Source of the DNA: Veillonella absiana
Lineage (GTDB): Bacteria; Bacillota; Negativicutes; Veillonellales; Veillonellaceae
Assembly (NCBI RefSeq): GCF_032970905.1
Contig: NZ_JAWJZA010000003.1
DNA: 64,000 bases
Direction: 5' to 3' (one strand)
The notes below the pieces were generated by a model. That model ran no database searches and was not told the DNA's origin. It worked only from the letters and a program-made list of their open reading frames with translations. Made by a program: the position numbers and the translations under genes. This document shows, in pieces, positions 45,655 to 53,981 of the stretch. Numbering within the stretch: position 1 is the stretch's first letter; every line of letters starts with the position of its first letter.

Positions 45655-46345
45655 TATAGGCATGAGCAAGATTGGCTTGGTACGCCAACGCAATGAGGAC
45701 CGGTTCTTTATTGATGGTCCTGTGTGTGCTGTTACTGATGGCATGGGCGGTTATAAAGGCGGTGAAATCGCTAGTACCTATGCTGTTGATGAAATCGAAC
45801 GTAGTTTGCAAAAAGCTAACTTCTTTGATGAACAAATATTATGTGATGCAATTCGCCAAGCTAATGCATCCATTGTTAACCGAGTAAAAGAAGAGAAATC
45901 TTTAACTGGAATGGGGACAACGGCTGTTGTTGTAGCGATACAAGATAATATATTGTATTGGGCTAGCGTAGGCGATAGTCGTTTATACGTAATGAAACAA
46001 GGTATATTGCAACAAATTACAACTGACCATTCTATGGTGCAAGAACTCTTTAGCGCTGGAGAAATTACAAAAGAGGAGATGTTAACTCATCCAAAGCGTA
46101 ATTTGTTAACTAGAGCAGTTGGTGTCAACTCTATCCTAGCCGTTGATAGTGGACAATTAGAGGTAGCACCAGGTGACCGTATTGTATTATGTACCGATGG
46201 TTTAACCGGGTATGTAAATGATCATGAAATCGAACAAGTATTGAATGAGACTTCTGATAATAATACGGCTGTTAATACATTAATGAACAGAGTGTATGAC
46301 CTGGGCGCTAGTGATAATGTAACTATTATTGTGGGCACTATCTAA
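45647..46345 (+). CDS. prpC: PP2C-type Ser/Thr protein phosphatase PrpC/Stp
   Basis: Metal-dependent phosphatase, 232 residues, that reverses PrkC phosphorylation. PP2C metal motifs are visible: RQRNEDRF, AVTDGMGGYKGGE, ASVGDSRLYV, LCTDGLTGYV and the final GASDNVTIIV. It overlaps rlmN and is followed 15 bases later by the kinase gene, the conserved phosphatase-kinase pair. Confidence 0.96.
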   Translation: MNSIGMSKIGLVRQRNEDRFFIDGPVCAVTDGMGGYKGGEIASTYAVDEIERSLQKANFFDEQILCDAIRQANASIVNRVKEEKSLTGMGTTAVVVAIQDNILYWASVGDSRLYVMKQGILQQITTDHSMVQELFSAGEITKEEMLTHPKRNLLTRAVGVNSILAVDSGQLEVAPGDRIVLCTDGLTGYVNDHEIEQVLNETSDNNTAVNTLMNRVYDLGASDNVTIIVGTI

Positions 46346-46360
46346 TCTAGGAACGGTGAT

Positions 46361-48295
46361 ATGATGAGTATTATACAAAACTTAAAGGATATTATCCTTG
46401 ATAATCGATATAAAATTATAGATAAAATTGGCGTGGGCGGTATGGCTGACGTTTACAAGGGTCAAGATTCTTTACTTGGACGTGCTGTAGCCATTAAAAT
46501 CTTACATGCTAACTTTGCGAATGATGATGAGTTTGTCACACGTTTTAAACGTGAGGCTCAAGCTGCAGGTAAATTAAATCATCCAAATATTGTAAATATG
46601 TATGATGTAGGCTATGACCAAGGTTTGCACTATATTGTTATGGAATATGTAGAAGGGGAGACCTTAAAGGAATACATCGTTCGTAACAAAAAATTAGCCA
46701 TCGATGAGGCTGTTAAAATTGCTATTGCCATTGGTGAAGGGCTTGAACATGCCCATGCAATGGGGATTGTTCATTGTGATATTAAGCCTCATAATGTGAT
46801 GATTACCTCGAATGGTCGTGTGAAAGTAGCTGATTTCGGTATTGCACGTGCTATGAATGCAACTAATACCGTAATGTATACAAACTCTATTATGGGGTCG
46901 GCACATTATTTGTCACCCGAACAAGCTAGTGGTAAACCTGTAGATGGAAATACTGATATTTACTCTTTAGGTGTTGTTCTTTATGAAATGCTTACAGGTC
47001 GTGTTCCATTTGAAGGGGAAACACCAATTGCGGTAGCGTTAAAACATGTACGTGAGGAATTAACTCCACCTACACGTTATAATCCAAGTATTCCTAGTAT
47101 GCTTGAATCCGTCGTAGTGAAAGCCCTGTCAAAAAATCCTGAAGATCGTTTTGGTAGTATTAGTGACATGATTAGTGATTTGCGTTTATCCCAAGGTTTT
47201 ACCATGGGAAAATCTAGTCGCCAAGTGCCATATGATTTTGCCACTCAAATGATTCCGACGGTGGATGCAAATCCATTTGAGAATGACATAGAAGAAGAAA
47301 ACTCTAAAAAGTCTGGAATTTTAGGATTTATTGCGAAAATTCCGCAAAAGTATATTATTCTTGGTGCTGCGGTTATATTTGTGGTAGCATTCCTAGGTGC
47401 ATTCCTTAGCTTTGGGAACTTCTGGAGCAATACGACTGTAGAAGTCCCGAATGTAGTTGGAAAACAGGTGTCTGTGGCTAAAAATATTCTAGAGGATAAT
47501 CATTTACGAGTGTCCACTAGTGAGGTATCAAATCCAGATGTTCCAGCAGGACAAGTTATTTCTCAAACACCATCTGCCGGTGAAAAGGTAAAAGAACAAC
47601 GTACAATCCATCTTGTAGTAAGTAAAGGGGTTGGTGATATTACTGTTCCTGATTTATCTGGTATGACAGTAGAACAAGCGAAAGCTCGACTTAAAGAACT
47701 AGGCCTTGTAATCGGTAAAATTTCAACCGGTAATAATCAAGATAAACCAGATGCGGTAATTATTTCTCAATCACCGTCTGGTGATTCTAAGGTGACTAAA
47801 GGCACAACTATTGATATTACTATTAATAAATTGGTAGCTAAAAAAGTAGAAATGCCTAATGTTATAGGTATGACATTAAAAGATGCACGTGATGCATTGA
47901 ATTCTTTAGAATTGTCCGTAAACCAAATTGCTGGCTCCGTGGATGAAAAATCTGTGGTTACTGAACAAAGTGTTAAAGCGGGACAAAAAATTGATGTCGG
48001 TGGCGCGGTTAACTTAACTACTACGTTAAAAGAGGAAGCAAAGTCTAAAGATGAAAAGTCTAGTTCCTCTAATAGTGGTAGTAACACTACTAATGGTACA
48101 GTAGACGTAACAGTGCCATCTGGATCTAAAGAACAATCTTTACGCATTGTGGTTCAAGATGATACGGGATCTGCTGTTATCTATGATGGTACAAATAAAC
48201 CTGGAGATCGTGTTGTGAAAAAAGTTTCTGGTGTTGGGAATGTACGAATTCAGGTGTACTTGAATGGTGCATTAGTTCAAGATCAGGCTTTATAG
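46361..48295 (+). CDS. prkC: PASTA-domain Ser/Thr protein kinase PrkC/Stk
   Basis: Membrane eukaryotic-type kinase, 644 residues. The kinase domain (about 18-280) has GVGGMADVY, AIKIL (catalytic Lys), HCDIKPHN and ADFGIARA. One membrane helix is at about 330-351. Three PASTA repeats (about 360-560) are VPNVVGKQVSVAKNIL, VPDLSGMTVEQAKARL and MPNVIGMTLKDARDAL. The HCD motif has Cys where many kinases have Arg, common in the bacterial group. A C-terminal Ser-rich linker and beta-like domain follow. It is expected to sense muropeptide or lipid II. Confidence 0.96.
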   Translation: MMSIIQNLKDIILDNRYKIIDKIGVGGMADVYKGQDSLLGRAVAIKILHANFANDDEFVTRFKREAQAAGKLNHPNIVNMYDVGYDQGLHYIVMEYVEGETLKEYIVRNKKLAIDEAVKIAIAIGEGLEHAHAMGIVHCDIKPHNVMITSNGRVKVADFGIARAMNATNTVMYTNSIMGSAHYLSPEQASGKPVDGNTDIYSLGVVLYEMLTGRVPFEGETPIAVALKHVREELTPPTRYNPSIPSMLESVVVKALSKNPEDRFGSISDMISDLRLSQGFTMGKSSRQVPYDFATQMIPTVDANPFENDIEEENSKKSGILGFIAKIPQKYIILGAAVIFVVAFLGAFLSFGNFWSNTTVEVPNVVGKQVSVAKNILEDNHLRVSTSEVSNPDVPAGQVISQTPSAGEKVKEQRTIHLVVSKGVGDITVPDLSGMTVEQAKARLKELGLVIGKISTGNNQDKPDAVIISQSPSGDSKVTKGTTIDITINKLVAKKVEMPNVIGMTLKDARDALNSLELSVNQIAGSVDEKSVVTEQSVKAGQKIDVGGAVNLTTTLKEEAKSKDEKSSSSNSGSNTTNGTVDVTVPSGSKEQSLRIVVQDDTGSAVIYDGTNKPGDRVVKKVSGVGNVRIQVYLNGALVQDQAL

Positions 48296-48302
48296 GAGCA
48301 CT

Positions 48303-49169
48303 ATGAATATCGGGATTGTTGTAAAAAATATGAATGGCTATTTCTATGTGCAATCTCCTGATGGAGAGGTACATGAATGTAAAGTGCGTGGCCGTTTAAA
48401 ACAGAATAGATATACTTTACTCGTTGGTGACCGCGTGCATTATTCTGAGGATGGATTCATTGAATCCATCCTTCCTAGAATTAACTCTATGGTTCGTCCA
48501 GCAGTAGCTAATATAGATCAAGTTATCCTAGTGGTGGCTGCTCATGAACCAGATATCAATGAATTATTGTTTAATAAACTGCTCGTCATGATTGAGCACG
48601 CTGATATTCCAGTGGTTATTTGCATAAATAAATGTGATCTAGCTGATGAAAATACACGAGAATTGGTAGATCGATACCAAACTATTGGGTATACAGTTAT
48701 ACGTACATCGACTTATGTTAAAGAAGGTCTTGAAGAGTTACGCTCTACATTAGAAGGAAAGATTACTGCTTTTGCTGGTCCATCTGGTGTGGGTAAGAGT
48801 AGCTTGCTCAATGCATTAGAACCAAATTTTGCATTTCAAACTGGTGATGTGAGTGATAAAATTAAACGTGGTAGACATACGACGAGACATGCTTCTTTAT
48901 TTAGTTTGAATGAGGAATCTTTCATTATGGATACACCTGGATTTAGTGCCATTGAGTTTAATGATGTATCATTGGAGCGCTTGCCAAGTCTATTTCCTGA
49001 ATTTTTATCTTGTGAAGTTGATTGTAAATTTAGTCCTTGTTATCACGATAAAGAACCAGTGTGTGGCGTGAAACAAGCCGTAGATAATGGAGTTGTTTTC
49101 CTATCTCGTTATGAAGCGTACCTCGCTATACGCGAAGAAATTATGAATCAGAAAAAGAGGTCAAGATAA
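48303..49169 (+). CDS. rsgA: Ribosome small-subunit GTPase RsgA
   Basis: Circularly permuted GTPase for late 30S maturation, 288 residues. It has an N-terminal OB fold (about 1-65), then G4 NKCD, G1 GPSGVGKSS and G3 DTPGF in permuted order, and a C-terminal zinc finger with Cys-His ligands (LSCEVDCKFSPCYH...C). It follows prkC, the usual prpC-prkC-rsgA-rpe order. Confidence 0.97.
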   Translation: MNIGIVVKNMNGYFYVQSPDGEVHECKVRGRLKQNRYTLLVGDRVHYSEDGFIESILPRINSMVRPAVANIDQVILVVAAHEPDINELLFNKLLVMIEHADIPVVICINKCDLADENTRELVDRYQTIGYTVIRTSTYVKEGLEELRSTLEGKITAFAGPSGVGKSSLLNALEPNFAFQTGDVSDKIKRGRHTTRHASLFSLNEESFIMDTPGFSAIEFNDVSLERLPSLFPEFLSCEVDCKFSPCYHDKEPVCGVKQAVDNGVVFLSRYEAYLAIREEIMNQKKRSR

Positions 49170-49831
49170 TGATTAAAATTGCACCATCTATGCTATCTGC
49201 TAATTTTGCAGAATTAGCTGCTGAAATTAAAAGTATTGAAGAAGCTGGCGCTGATATATTACATATTGACGTAATGGATGGCCATTTTGTACCGAATTTA
49301 ACATTTGGTGCCCCTATTGTAAAGGCTATTCGTAAATATACTGATTTGCCTTTTGATGTACATTTAATGGTAACAAATCCAGAGGATTATGTAGATGAAT
49401 ACGCAGCTATCGGGGTGGAATATTTCACATTCCATCAAGAAACTGTTCCTCATATGCATCGTTTGATTCAACAAATAAAAGCAAAAGGTATGAAAGCAGG
49501 TGTGGCATTAAATCCAAGCACACCAGTATCAACATTAGAGGATGTAGCCAATGATTTAGATATGATTTTAATCATGAGTGTTAATCCAGGTTTTGGCGGT
49601 CAATCTTTCATTACTAATGCCATAAAAAAGGTAAAACAAGCTAAAGCTTTACTTGGCATGATTGGCAATACTGACGCTGATATTGAAGTAGATGGCGGTA
49701 TCAATAGTATGACATCCATCGCTATTAAAGAAGCGGGGGCGACGATTTTGGTAGCCGGGTCTGCTGTATTTGGAGCGGAAGATCGCAAAGTTGCCATTGA
49801 GGCCATTCGCAATAGCGGTAGTGGATTATAA
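49169..49831 (+). CDS. rpe: Ribulose-phosphate 3-epimerase
   Basis: Interconverts ribulose-5-phosphate and xylulose-5-phosphate in the pentose phosphate pathway, 220-residue TIM barrel. Motifs are IAPSMLSANFA, HIDVMDGHFVPN, the VHLMV His, VNPGFGGQSF and VDGGIN. The start overlaps the rsgA stop by one base. It ends the long priA-rpe run. Confidence 0.97.
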   Translation: MIKIAPSMLSANFAELAAEIKSIEEAGADILHIDVMDGHFVPNLTFGAPIVKAIRKYTDLPFDVHLMVTNPEDYVDEYAAIGVEYFTFHQETVPHMHRLIQQIKAKGMKAGVALNPSTPVSTLEDVANDLDMILIMSVNPGFGGQSFITNAIKKVKQAKALLGMIGNTDADIEVDGGINSMTSIAIKEAGATILVAGSAVFGAEDRKVAIEAIRNSGSGL

Positions 49832-49914
49832 CTACTCATATTACAAGTTTCTATGCTTATCATAGTATTTACAATGCTACGACTAGTAGTATATGAGATT
49901 TAATCATAAAATAT

Positions 49915-49930
49915 CTACAAGAACTTGTAG
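49915..49930. repeat. Palindromic dyad upstream of rpsB promoter
   Basis: CTACAAGAACTTGTAG at 49915-49930 is a perfect 7-2-7 inverted repeat. It ends nine bases before the rpsB -35 and has no T-run. It could be an operator, or a weak 3' end for rpe. Confidence 0.55.
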
Positions 49931-49938
49931 AAAATATC

Positions 49939-49968
49939 TTGATTGTGTATTTTGGTTTATGCTATAAT
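49939..49968 (+). promoter_or_regulatory. Promoter of rpsB
   Basis: TTGATT at 49939-49944 and TATAAT at 49963-49968 (18-base spacer) with an extended TGC in front of the -10. Predicted start near 49975. Confidence 0.75.
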
Positions 49969-49974
49969 CATTGG

Positions 49975-50062
49975 GTATGAAAAATACGCACGTCGTTGGA
50001 CTTCGGTACTGTGCCTAATTTTGGGTGACCCGAGGGATGAAGAGACGGAGGTTAATTAACAG
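49975..50062 (+). promoter_or_regulatory. Structured rpsB leader (candidate S2 autoregulatory element)
   Basis: The 99-base 5' UTR can fold as a two-part stem. CGTC (49991-49994) pairs with GACG (50044-50047) and CTTCGG (50001-50006) pairs with CCGAGG (50030-50035), with purine-rich internal loops. The loop-side GGATGAAGAGACGGAGG precedes the true SD. Ribosomal protein S2 controls its own mRNA in several bacteria; a similar role here is inference. Confidence 0.45.
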
Positions 50063-50073
50063 GAGGTGCCACA

Positions 50074-50796
50074 ATGGCAGTTGTATCAATGAAACAATTA
50101 TTAGAGGCTGGTGTACACTTTGGTCATCAGACTAGAAGATGGAATCCTAAAATGGCGAAATTCATCTTCACTGAACGCAATGGTATTTATATCATTGACC
50201 TTCAAAAAACAGTAGGCAAAGTAGACGAAGCTTACAATTTCTTACGCGAAGTAGCTAGCCAAGGCGAAGTTATTTTGTTTGTAGGTACTAAAAAACAAGC
50301 TCAAGAAGCAATTAAAGAAGAAGCTCTTCGTGCTAACATGTTCTTCGTTAACGAACGTTGGTTGGGCGGCATGTTGACAAACTTCAAAACAATTGAAACT
50401 CGTATCAAACGTTTAAAACAATTGGAAACTATGGCTGAAGATGGTACATTCGAAGTACTTCCTAAAAAAGAAGTTATCGGTCTTCGTCATGAAATGGAAA
50501 AATTGGAAAAATACCTTGGCGGTATCAAAGATATGCCTAAAATGCCAGGTGCTCTTTTCGTAATCGATCCTAAAAAAGAACGTATTGCAATCGCGGAAGC
50601 TAAAAAATTGGGTATCCCAGTAGTAGCAACTGTAGATACAAACTGTGATCCAGATGAAATCGATTTCCCAATCCCTGCAAATGATGACGCTATCCGTGCC
50701 GTTAAATTATTAGCTGGCGCTATGGCTGATGCAGTATTGGAAGGTCGTCAAGGCGAATCTTTAGATGCTCAAGAAGTAGCTGAAGACGCTGAATAA
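50074..50796 (+). CDS. rpsB: 30S ribosomal protein S2
   Basis: A 240-residue S2. Typical segments are the VSMKQLLEAGVHFGHQTRRWNPKM start, then FVNERWLGGMLTNFKTI and the C-terminal VDTNCDPDEIDFPIPANDDA. The SD AGGAGG is nine bases before ATG. Codon use is strongly biased, as in highly expressed genes. tsf follows 147 bases downstream, but that gap contains a promoter and several inverted repeats. Confidence 0.98.
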   Translation: MAVVSMKQLLEAGVHFGHQTRRWNPKMAKFIFTERNGIYIIDLQKTVGKVDEAYNFLREVASQGEVILFVGTKKQAQEAIKEEALRANMFFVNERWLGGMLTNFKTIETRIKRLKQLETMAEDGTFEVLPKKEVIGLRHEMEKLEKYLGGIKDMPKMPGALFVIDPKKERIAIAEAKKLGIPVVATVDTNCDPDEIDFPIPANDDAIRAVKLLAGAMADAVLEGRQGESLDAQEVAEDAE

Positions 50797-50810
50797 TATA
50801 CACCTTAGTT

Positions 50811-50860
50811 TACTGAATTTAAAACTTTTGCTGTATATGAGAATTCAGTATGAATACTCA
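50811..50860 (+). repeat. Two overlapping, mutually exclusive hairpins between rpsB and tsf
   Basis: TACTGAATT (50811-50819) can pair with AATTCAGTA (50842-50850). Alternatively TGAGAATTCA (50838-50847) can pair with TGAATACTCA (50851-50860), nine of ten positions matching. Both use bases 50842-50847, so only one can form. Neither is followed by a T-run. Confidence 0.6.
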
Positions 50861-50889
50861 TTGAAACATAAAAATTAAACATATATAAT
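50861..50889 (+). promoter_or_regulatory. Candidate internal promoter of tsf
   Basis: TTGAAA at 50861-50866 and TATAAT at 50884-50889 with a 17-base spacer, 55 bases before the tsf start. It would allow tsf to be expressed without rpsB. Confidence 0.65.
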
Positions 50890-50919
50890 TAGGGTAAGGG
50901 CTTTTATTCCTTACCTTAA
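50889..50919 (+). repeat. 11-base stem-loop upstream of tsf
   Basis: TTAGGGTAAGG (50889-50899) pairs with CCTTACCTTAA (50909-50919), one G-T pair, nine-base loop. It lies over the predicted tsf transcription start and 11 bases before its AGGAGG. Confidence 0.6.
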
Positions 50920-50943
50920 TTAATACTAGGAGGTAACTAAACA

Positions 50944-51624
50944 ATGGCAATTACTGCTGCTTTGGTAAAAGAATTACGCGAAATGACTGGCGCAGGCATG
51001 ATGGACTGCAAAAAAGTATTAACAGAAACTGATGGCAATATCGAGAAAGCTGTTGACCTTCTTCGTGAAAAAGGTTTAGCGGCTGCAGCTAAAAAAGCTG
51101 GTCGTATTGCAGCTGAAGGTGTTGTTACTTCTTATATTCATGCTGGTGGTCGTATCGGCGTATTAGTAGAAGTTAACTGTGAAACTGACTTCGTTGCTAA
51201 AACAGACGATTTCCAAGCTTTAGCTCGCGATATCGCTATGCAAATCGCTGCTGCTAACCCTACATACTTGAACCGTGAAGAAGTTCCTGTAGATGTTATC
51301 GAACATGAAAAACAAGTATTGTTAGAACAAGCTAAACAAGAAGCTGAAGAAGATGTTAAAGCCGGTCGCAAACCAAAACCAGAAGCAGTTTTGGAAAAAA
51401 TGGTTGCTGGCCGTGTAGAAAAATTCTATAAAGAAAATTGCCTTTTAGAACAAGTATTCATTAAAGATGGTGACAAAACTGTTACTGAAATCATTAATGA
51501 AAATATTGCAAAAATCGGTGAAAACATCAACGTACGCCGTTATGTTCGTTACGGTTTAGGCGAAGGTCTTGAAAAACGCCAAGATGATTTTGTAGCGGAA
51601 GTTATGGCATCTGTTGGTAAATAA
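50944..51624 (+). CDS. tsf: Translation elongation factor Ts
   Basis: Nucleotide-exchange factor for EF-Tu, 226 residues. The N-terminal UBA-like part ITAALVKELREMTGAGMMDCKK and the TDF core VEVNCETDFVAK are intact. It is a short EF-Ts with a single, reduced core repeat, as in many Firmicutes and chloroplast-type proteins. The SD is AGGAGG. It has high-expression codon bias like rpsB. Confidence 0.98.
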   Translation: MAITAALVKELREMTGAGMMDCKKVLTETDGNIEKAVDLLREKGLAAAAKKAGRIAAEGVVTSYIHAGGRIGVLVEVNCETDFVAKTDDFQALARDIAMQIAAANPTYLNREEVPVDVIEHEKQVLLEQAKQEAEEDVKAGRKPKPEAVLEKMVAGRVEKFYKENCLLEQVFIKDGDKTVTEIINENIAKIGENINVRRYVRYGLGEGLEKRQDDFVAEVMASVGK

Positions 51625-51631
51625 TTGAGAT

Positions 51632-51667
51632 AAAATAAGAGAACACCGTACAGTGTTCTCTTATTTT
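51632..51667 (+). terminator. Terminator-like hairpin after tsf
   Basis: A perfect 15-base stem (AAAATAAGAGAACAC with its complement) and loop CGTACA, with TTATTTT forming the distal arm. It lies only 21 bases before pyrH, whose SD follows at 51676, so readthrough or a separate promoter is needed for pyrH. Confidence 0.75.
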
Positions 51668-51688
51668 GCAATAGTAAGGAGTAAAGAA

Positions 51689-52414
51689 ATGGCAAAGAGA
51701 CATTTTAATCGCATCGTTTTAAAATTAAGCGGTGAAGCGTTAGCAGGTGAACAAGGTTTTGGTATCAATCCAGATGCAGTAGAAGGATTTGCAAAGGAAA
51801 TTGCAGAATTATCTAAAAATACGGATCTTGAAATTGCTATCGTTGTAGGGGGCGGTAACTTATGGCGTGGTTTAGCAGGTAGCAATAAAGGTATGGATCG
51901 TGCCACTGCTGACTATATGGGGATGCTTGCTACAGTGATGAACTCCTTAGCATTACAAGATGCACTTGAACAAGCTGGTGTAGATACACGTGTTCAAACA
52001 GCTATTGAAATGCAAGAAATTGCAGAACCATATATTCGTCGTCGTGCCATTCGTCATTTAGAGAAAAAACGCATTGTTATCTTTGGTGCAGGTCTTGGTA
52101 AACCATACTTCTCCACTGATACAACTGCTGCATTGCGTGCTGCAGAAATTGAAGCTGACGCTATCTTGATGGCTAAGAAGTTTGCTGATGGTGTATATGA
52201 CTCTGATCCTAAAATCAATCCTAATGCTGTTAAATTTGATGAATTAACGTATATGGATGTGATTAGCAAAGAGTTAAAAGTTATGGATGCTACATCCACA
52301 ACATTATGTAAAGACAATAATATTCCGATTGTTGTATTTAGCATGGATATTCCTGGTAATATCACAAAGGCTGCTAAAGGCGAAGAAATCGGTACTATCG
52401 TTAGAGGAGAATAA
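51689..52414 (+). CDS. pyrH: UMP kinase
   Basis: Hexameric bacterial UMP kinase, 241 residues from ATG 51689 (AAGGAG at 51676-51681). Landmarks are RIVLKLSGEALAG, IVVGGGNLWRG, the MDRATADYMGMLATVMN segment and the GLGKPYFSTDTTAALRA stretch. An upstream in-frame start at 51653 falls inside the tsf terminator and is rejected. frr follows after four bases. Confidence 0.97.
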   Translation: MAKRHFNRIVLKLSGEALAGEQGFGINPDAVEGFAKEIAELSKNTDLEIAIVVGGGNLWRGLAGSNKGMDRATADYMGMLATVMNSLALQDALEQAGVDTRVQTAIEMQEIAEPYIRRRAIRHLEKKRIVIFGAGLGKPYFSTDTTAALRAAEIEADAILMAKKFADGVYDSDPKINPNAVKFDELTYMDVISKELKVMDATSTTLCKDNNIPIVVFSMDIPGNITKAAKGEEIGTIVRGE

Positions 52415-52418
52415 AACA

Positions 52419-52979
52419 ATGGAAGTGAAAGAGTTATTAGCGCAAGAAGAAACTCGCATGGACAAATCTATAGAGGCATTGAAACATGAATTTGCTTCTA
52501 TCCGTACAGGACGCGCCAGTGTATCATTACTTGATAAAGTAATGGTAGACTATTATGGCACTCCTAGCCCAATCAACCAAGTAGCTAATATTTCCGTGCC
52601 AGAACCACGGATGATCTTAATTGCTCCATGGGATAAAAGTATGATTGGCGCCATTGAAAAAGCGATTTTACAATCTGATCTAGGCTTGAACCCTGGCAAT
52701 GATGGTGCTCAAATTCGTTTGGTTATTCCTCAATTAACAGAAGAACGCCGTAAAGAGATTGTTAAAGTCGTTCATAAAAAAGCTGAAGATGCAAAAGTAG
52801 CAATTCGTAACATTCGCCGTGATGCCAATGATGCTATTAAAAAAGAAGAAAAAGCTAAAACAATTACTGAAGATGATGCTAAAGATGGTTTAGATCAAAT
52901 TCAGAAATTGACTGATGCTAAGATTAAACAAATCGATCAATTAAAAGATGTAAAAGAAAAGGATGTATTAGAAGTATAA
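52419..52979 (+). CDS. frr: Ribosome recycling factor
   Basis: Splits post-termination ribosomes with EF-G, 186 residues, all of usual length. N-terminal MDKSIEALKHEFASIRTGRAS and C-terminal DDAKDGLDQIQKLTDAKIKQID helices frame the beta domain. ATG 52419 has AGAGGAGA eight bases upstream. The stop TAA shares a base with the next ATG (TAATG). Confidence 0.98.
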   Translation: MEVKELLAQEETRMDKSIEALKHEFASIRTGRASVSLLDKVMVDYYGTPSPINQVANISVPEPRMILIAPWDKSMIGAIEKAILQSDLGLNPGNDGAQIRLVIPQLTEERRKEIVKVVHKKAEDAKVAIRNIRRDANDAIKKEEKAKTITEDDAKDGLDQIQKLTDAKIKQIDQLKDVKEKDVLEV

Positions 52980-53221
52980 TGCTTAATTCTAATGATCTTT
53001 TGGGTATGCCATGGCAGCTTGCAAAGTCTCGTTTGCAGGCTGCCCATATTCCATTTAAGGTAACTATTGGAGATAACTTTAACCGTTTCTTCGATGTTGC
53101 TACTGATGGTTATTATGTAGCTCGTGTGAAGGAAATACAAGAAACATGGCACATACTAATTTATAGACCAATGATTAACAGTGACTTTGGTATTAGTGCT
53201 GAGGTGGACTATGCTAACTAA
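52979..53221 (+). CDS. Small protein between frr and uppS, unknown function
   Basis: An 80-residue soluble protein with no signal or membrane helix. The start overlaps the frr stop by one base and its end overlaps uppS by 11 bases, so it is tightly coupled to both. Residues 6-28 (LLGMPWQLAKSRLQAAHIPF) resemble the turn-helix of a PASTA repeat, followed by beta-like strands. Homology to PASTA is only a visual impression. I do not recognise the gene. Its coupling and codon use support that it is real. Confidence 0.75.
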   Translation: MLNSNDLLGMPWQLAKSRLQAAHIPFKVTIGDNFNRFFDVATDGYYVARVKEIQETWHILIYRPMINSDFGISAEVDYAN

Positions 53222-53978
53222 GCTATTTGGAAAACAATCGAAACTGCCAAACGATCTTGTTATCGATCCTAGTAATATACCAAATCATATTGGCATTATT
53301 ATGGATGGCAATGGCCGTTGGGCCAAACGTCGTGGGATGCCACGTAATATGGGACATCGTGCAGGTGCTGATGTTCTTAAAAAAATTGTTGTTGCTGCTG
53401 ATGAAATCGGTGTAAAAGCATTGACAGTATATGGATTTTCCACAGAAAATTGGAAACGTCCAGAAGATGAAGTGTCATTATTAATGTCACTCATAAAAGA
53501 ATACTTAAGTAAAAATGTTCAGGAGATGCATAAGAAGAATGTACGAATTCGTTTTATTGGCTATATTCTTGGGCTTTCAGAGGAATTGCAACATATTATT
53601 AGGGACTCTGAAGAATTAACTGCGAATAATACAGGTCTAACCCTACAATTAGCAATCAATTATGGGGGACGTGATGAAATAATCCGTACCGTGCGCTCTA
53701 TGGTAGAACAAGTTCAACAAGGAGTTATCACAACGGATGAAATTACTGAGGACTATTTTGGGTCTCAACTGTTTACGAAGGAATTTAGCGATGTAGATTT
53801 ATTGATTCGTCCAAGCAAGGACTATCGAATTAGTAACTTTTTATTATGGCAATTAGCCTATGCAGAGTTTTGGTTTACAGATTTACACTGGCCTGACTTT
53901 ACAAAGGAAACGTTGTTAGAAGCTGTGTATGCCTACCAACAACGAGAACGTCGTTTTGGTGGATTACAAGAGGAATAA
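53211..53978 (+). CDS. uppS: Isoprenyl (undecaprenyl) diphosphate synthase
   Basis: cis-Prenyltransferase, 255 residues, making the C55 lipid carrier for peptidoglycan and LPS. Motifs are MDGNGRWAKRRGMPRNMGHRAG (catalytic Asp), FSTENWKRP, and the C-terminal DLLIRPSKDYRISNFLLWQLAYAE. ATG 53211 has GAGGTGG upstream, inside the preceding small gene. cdsA follows after three bases. Confidence 0.96.
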   Translation: MLTKLFGKQSKLPNDLVIDPSNIPNHIGIIMDGNGRWAKRRGMPRNMGHRAGADVLKKIVVAADEIGVKALTVYGFSTENWKRPEDEVSLLMSLIKEYLSKNVQEMHKKNVRIRFIGYILGLSEELQHIIRDSEELTANNTGLTLQLAINYGGRDEIIRTVRSMVEQVQQGVITTDEITEDYFGSQLFTKEFSDVDLLIRPSKDYRISNFLLWQLAYAEFWFTDLHWPDFTKETLLEAVYAYQQRERRFGGLQEE

Positions 53979-53981
53979 ACT

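Noticed and set aside
50797..50860. rpsB terminator
   Set aside because: The hairpins here have no T-run, so they are not called as terminators.
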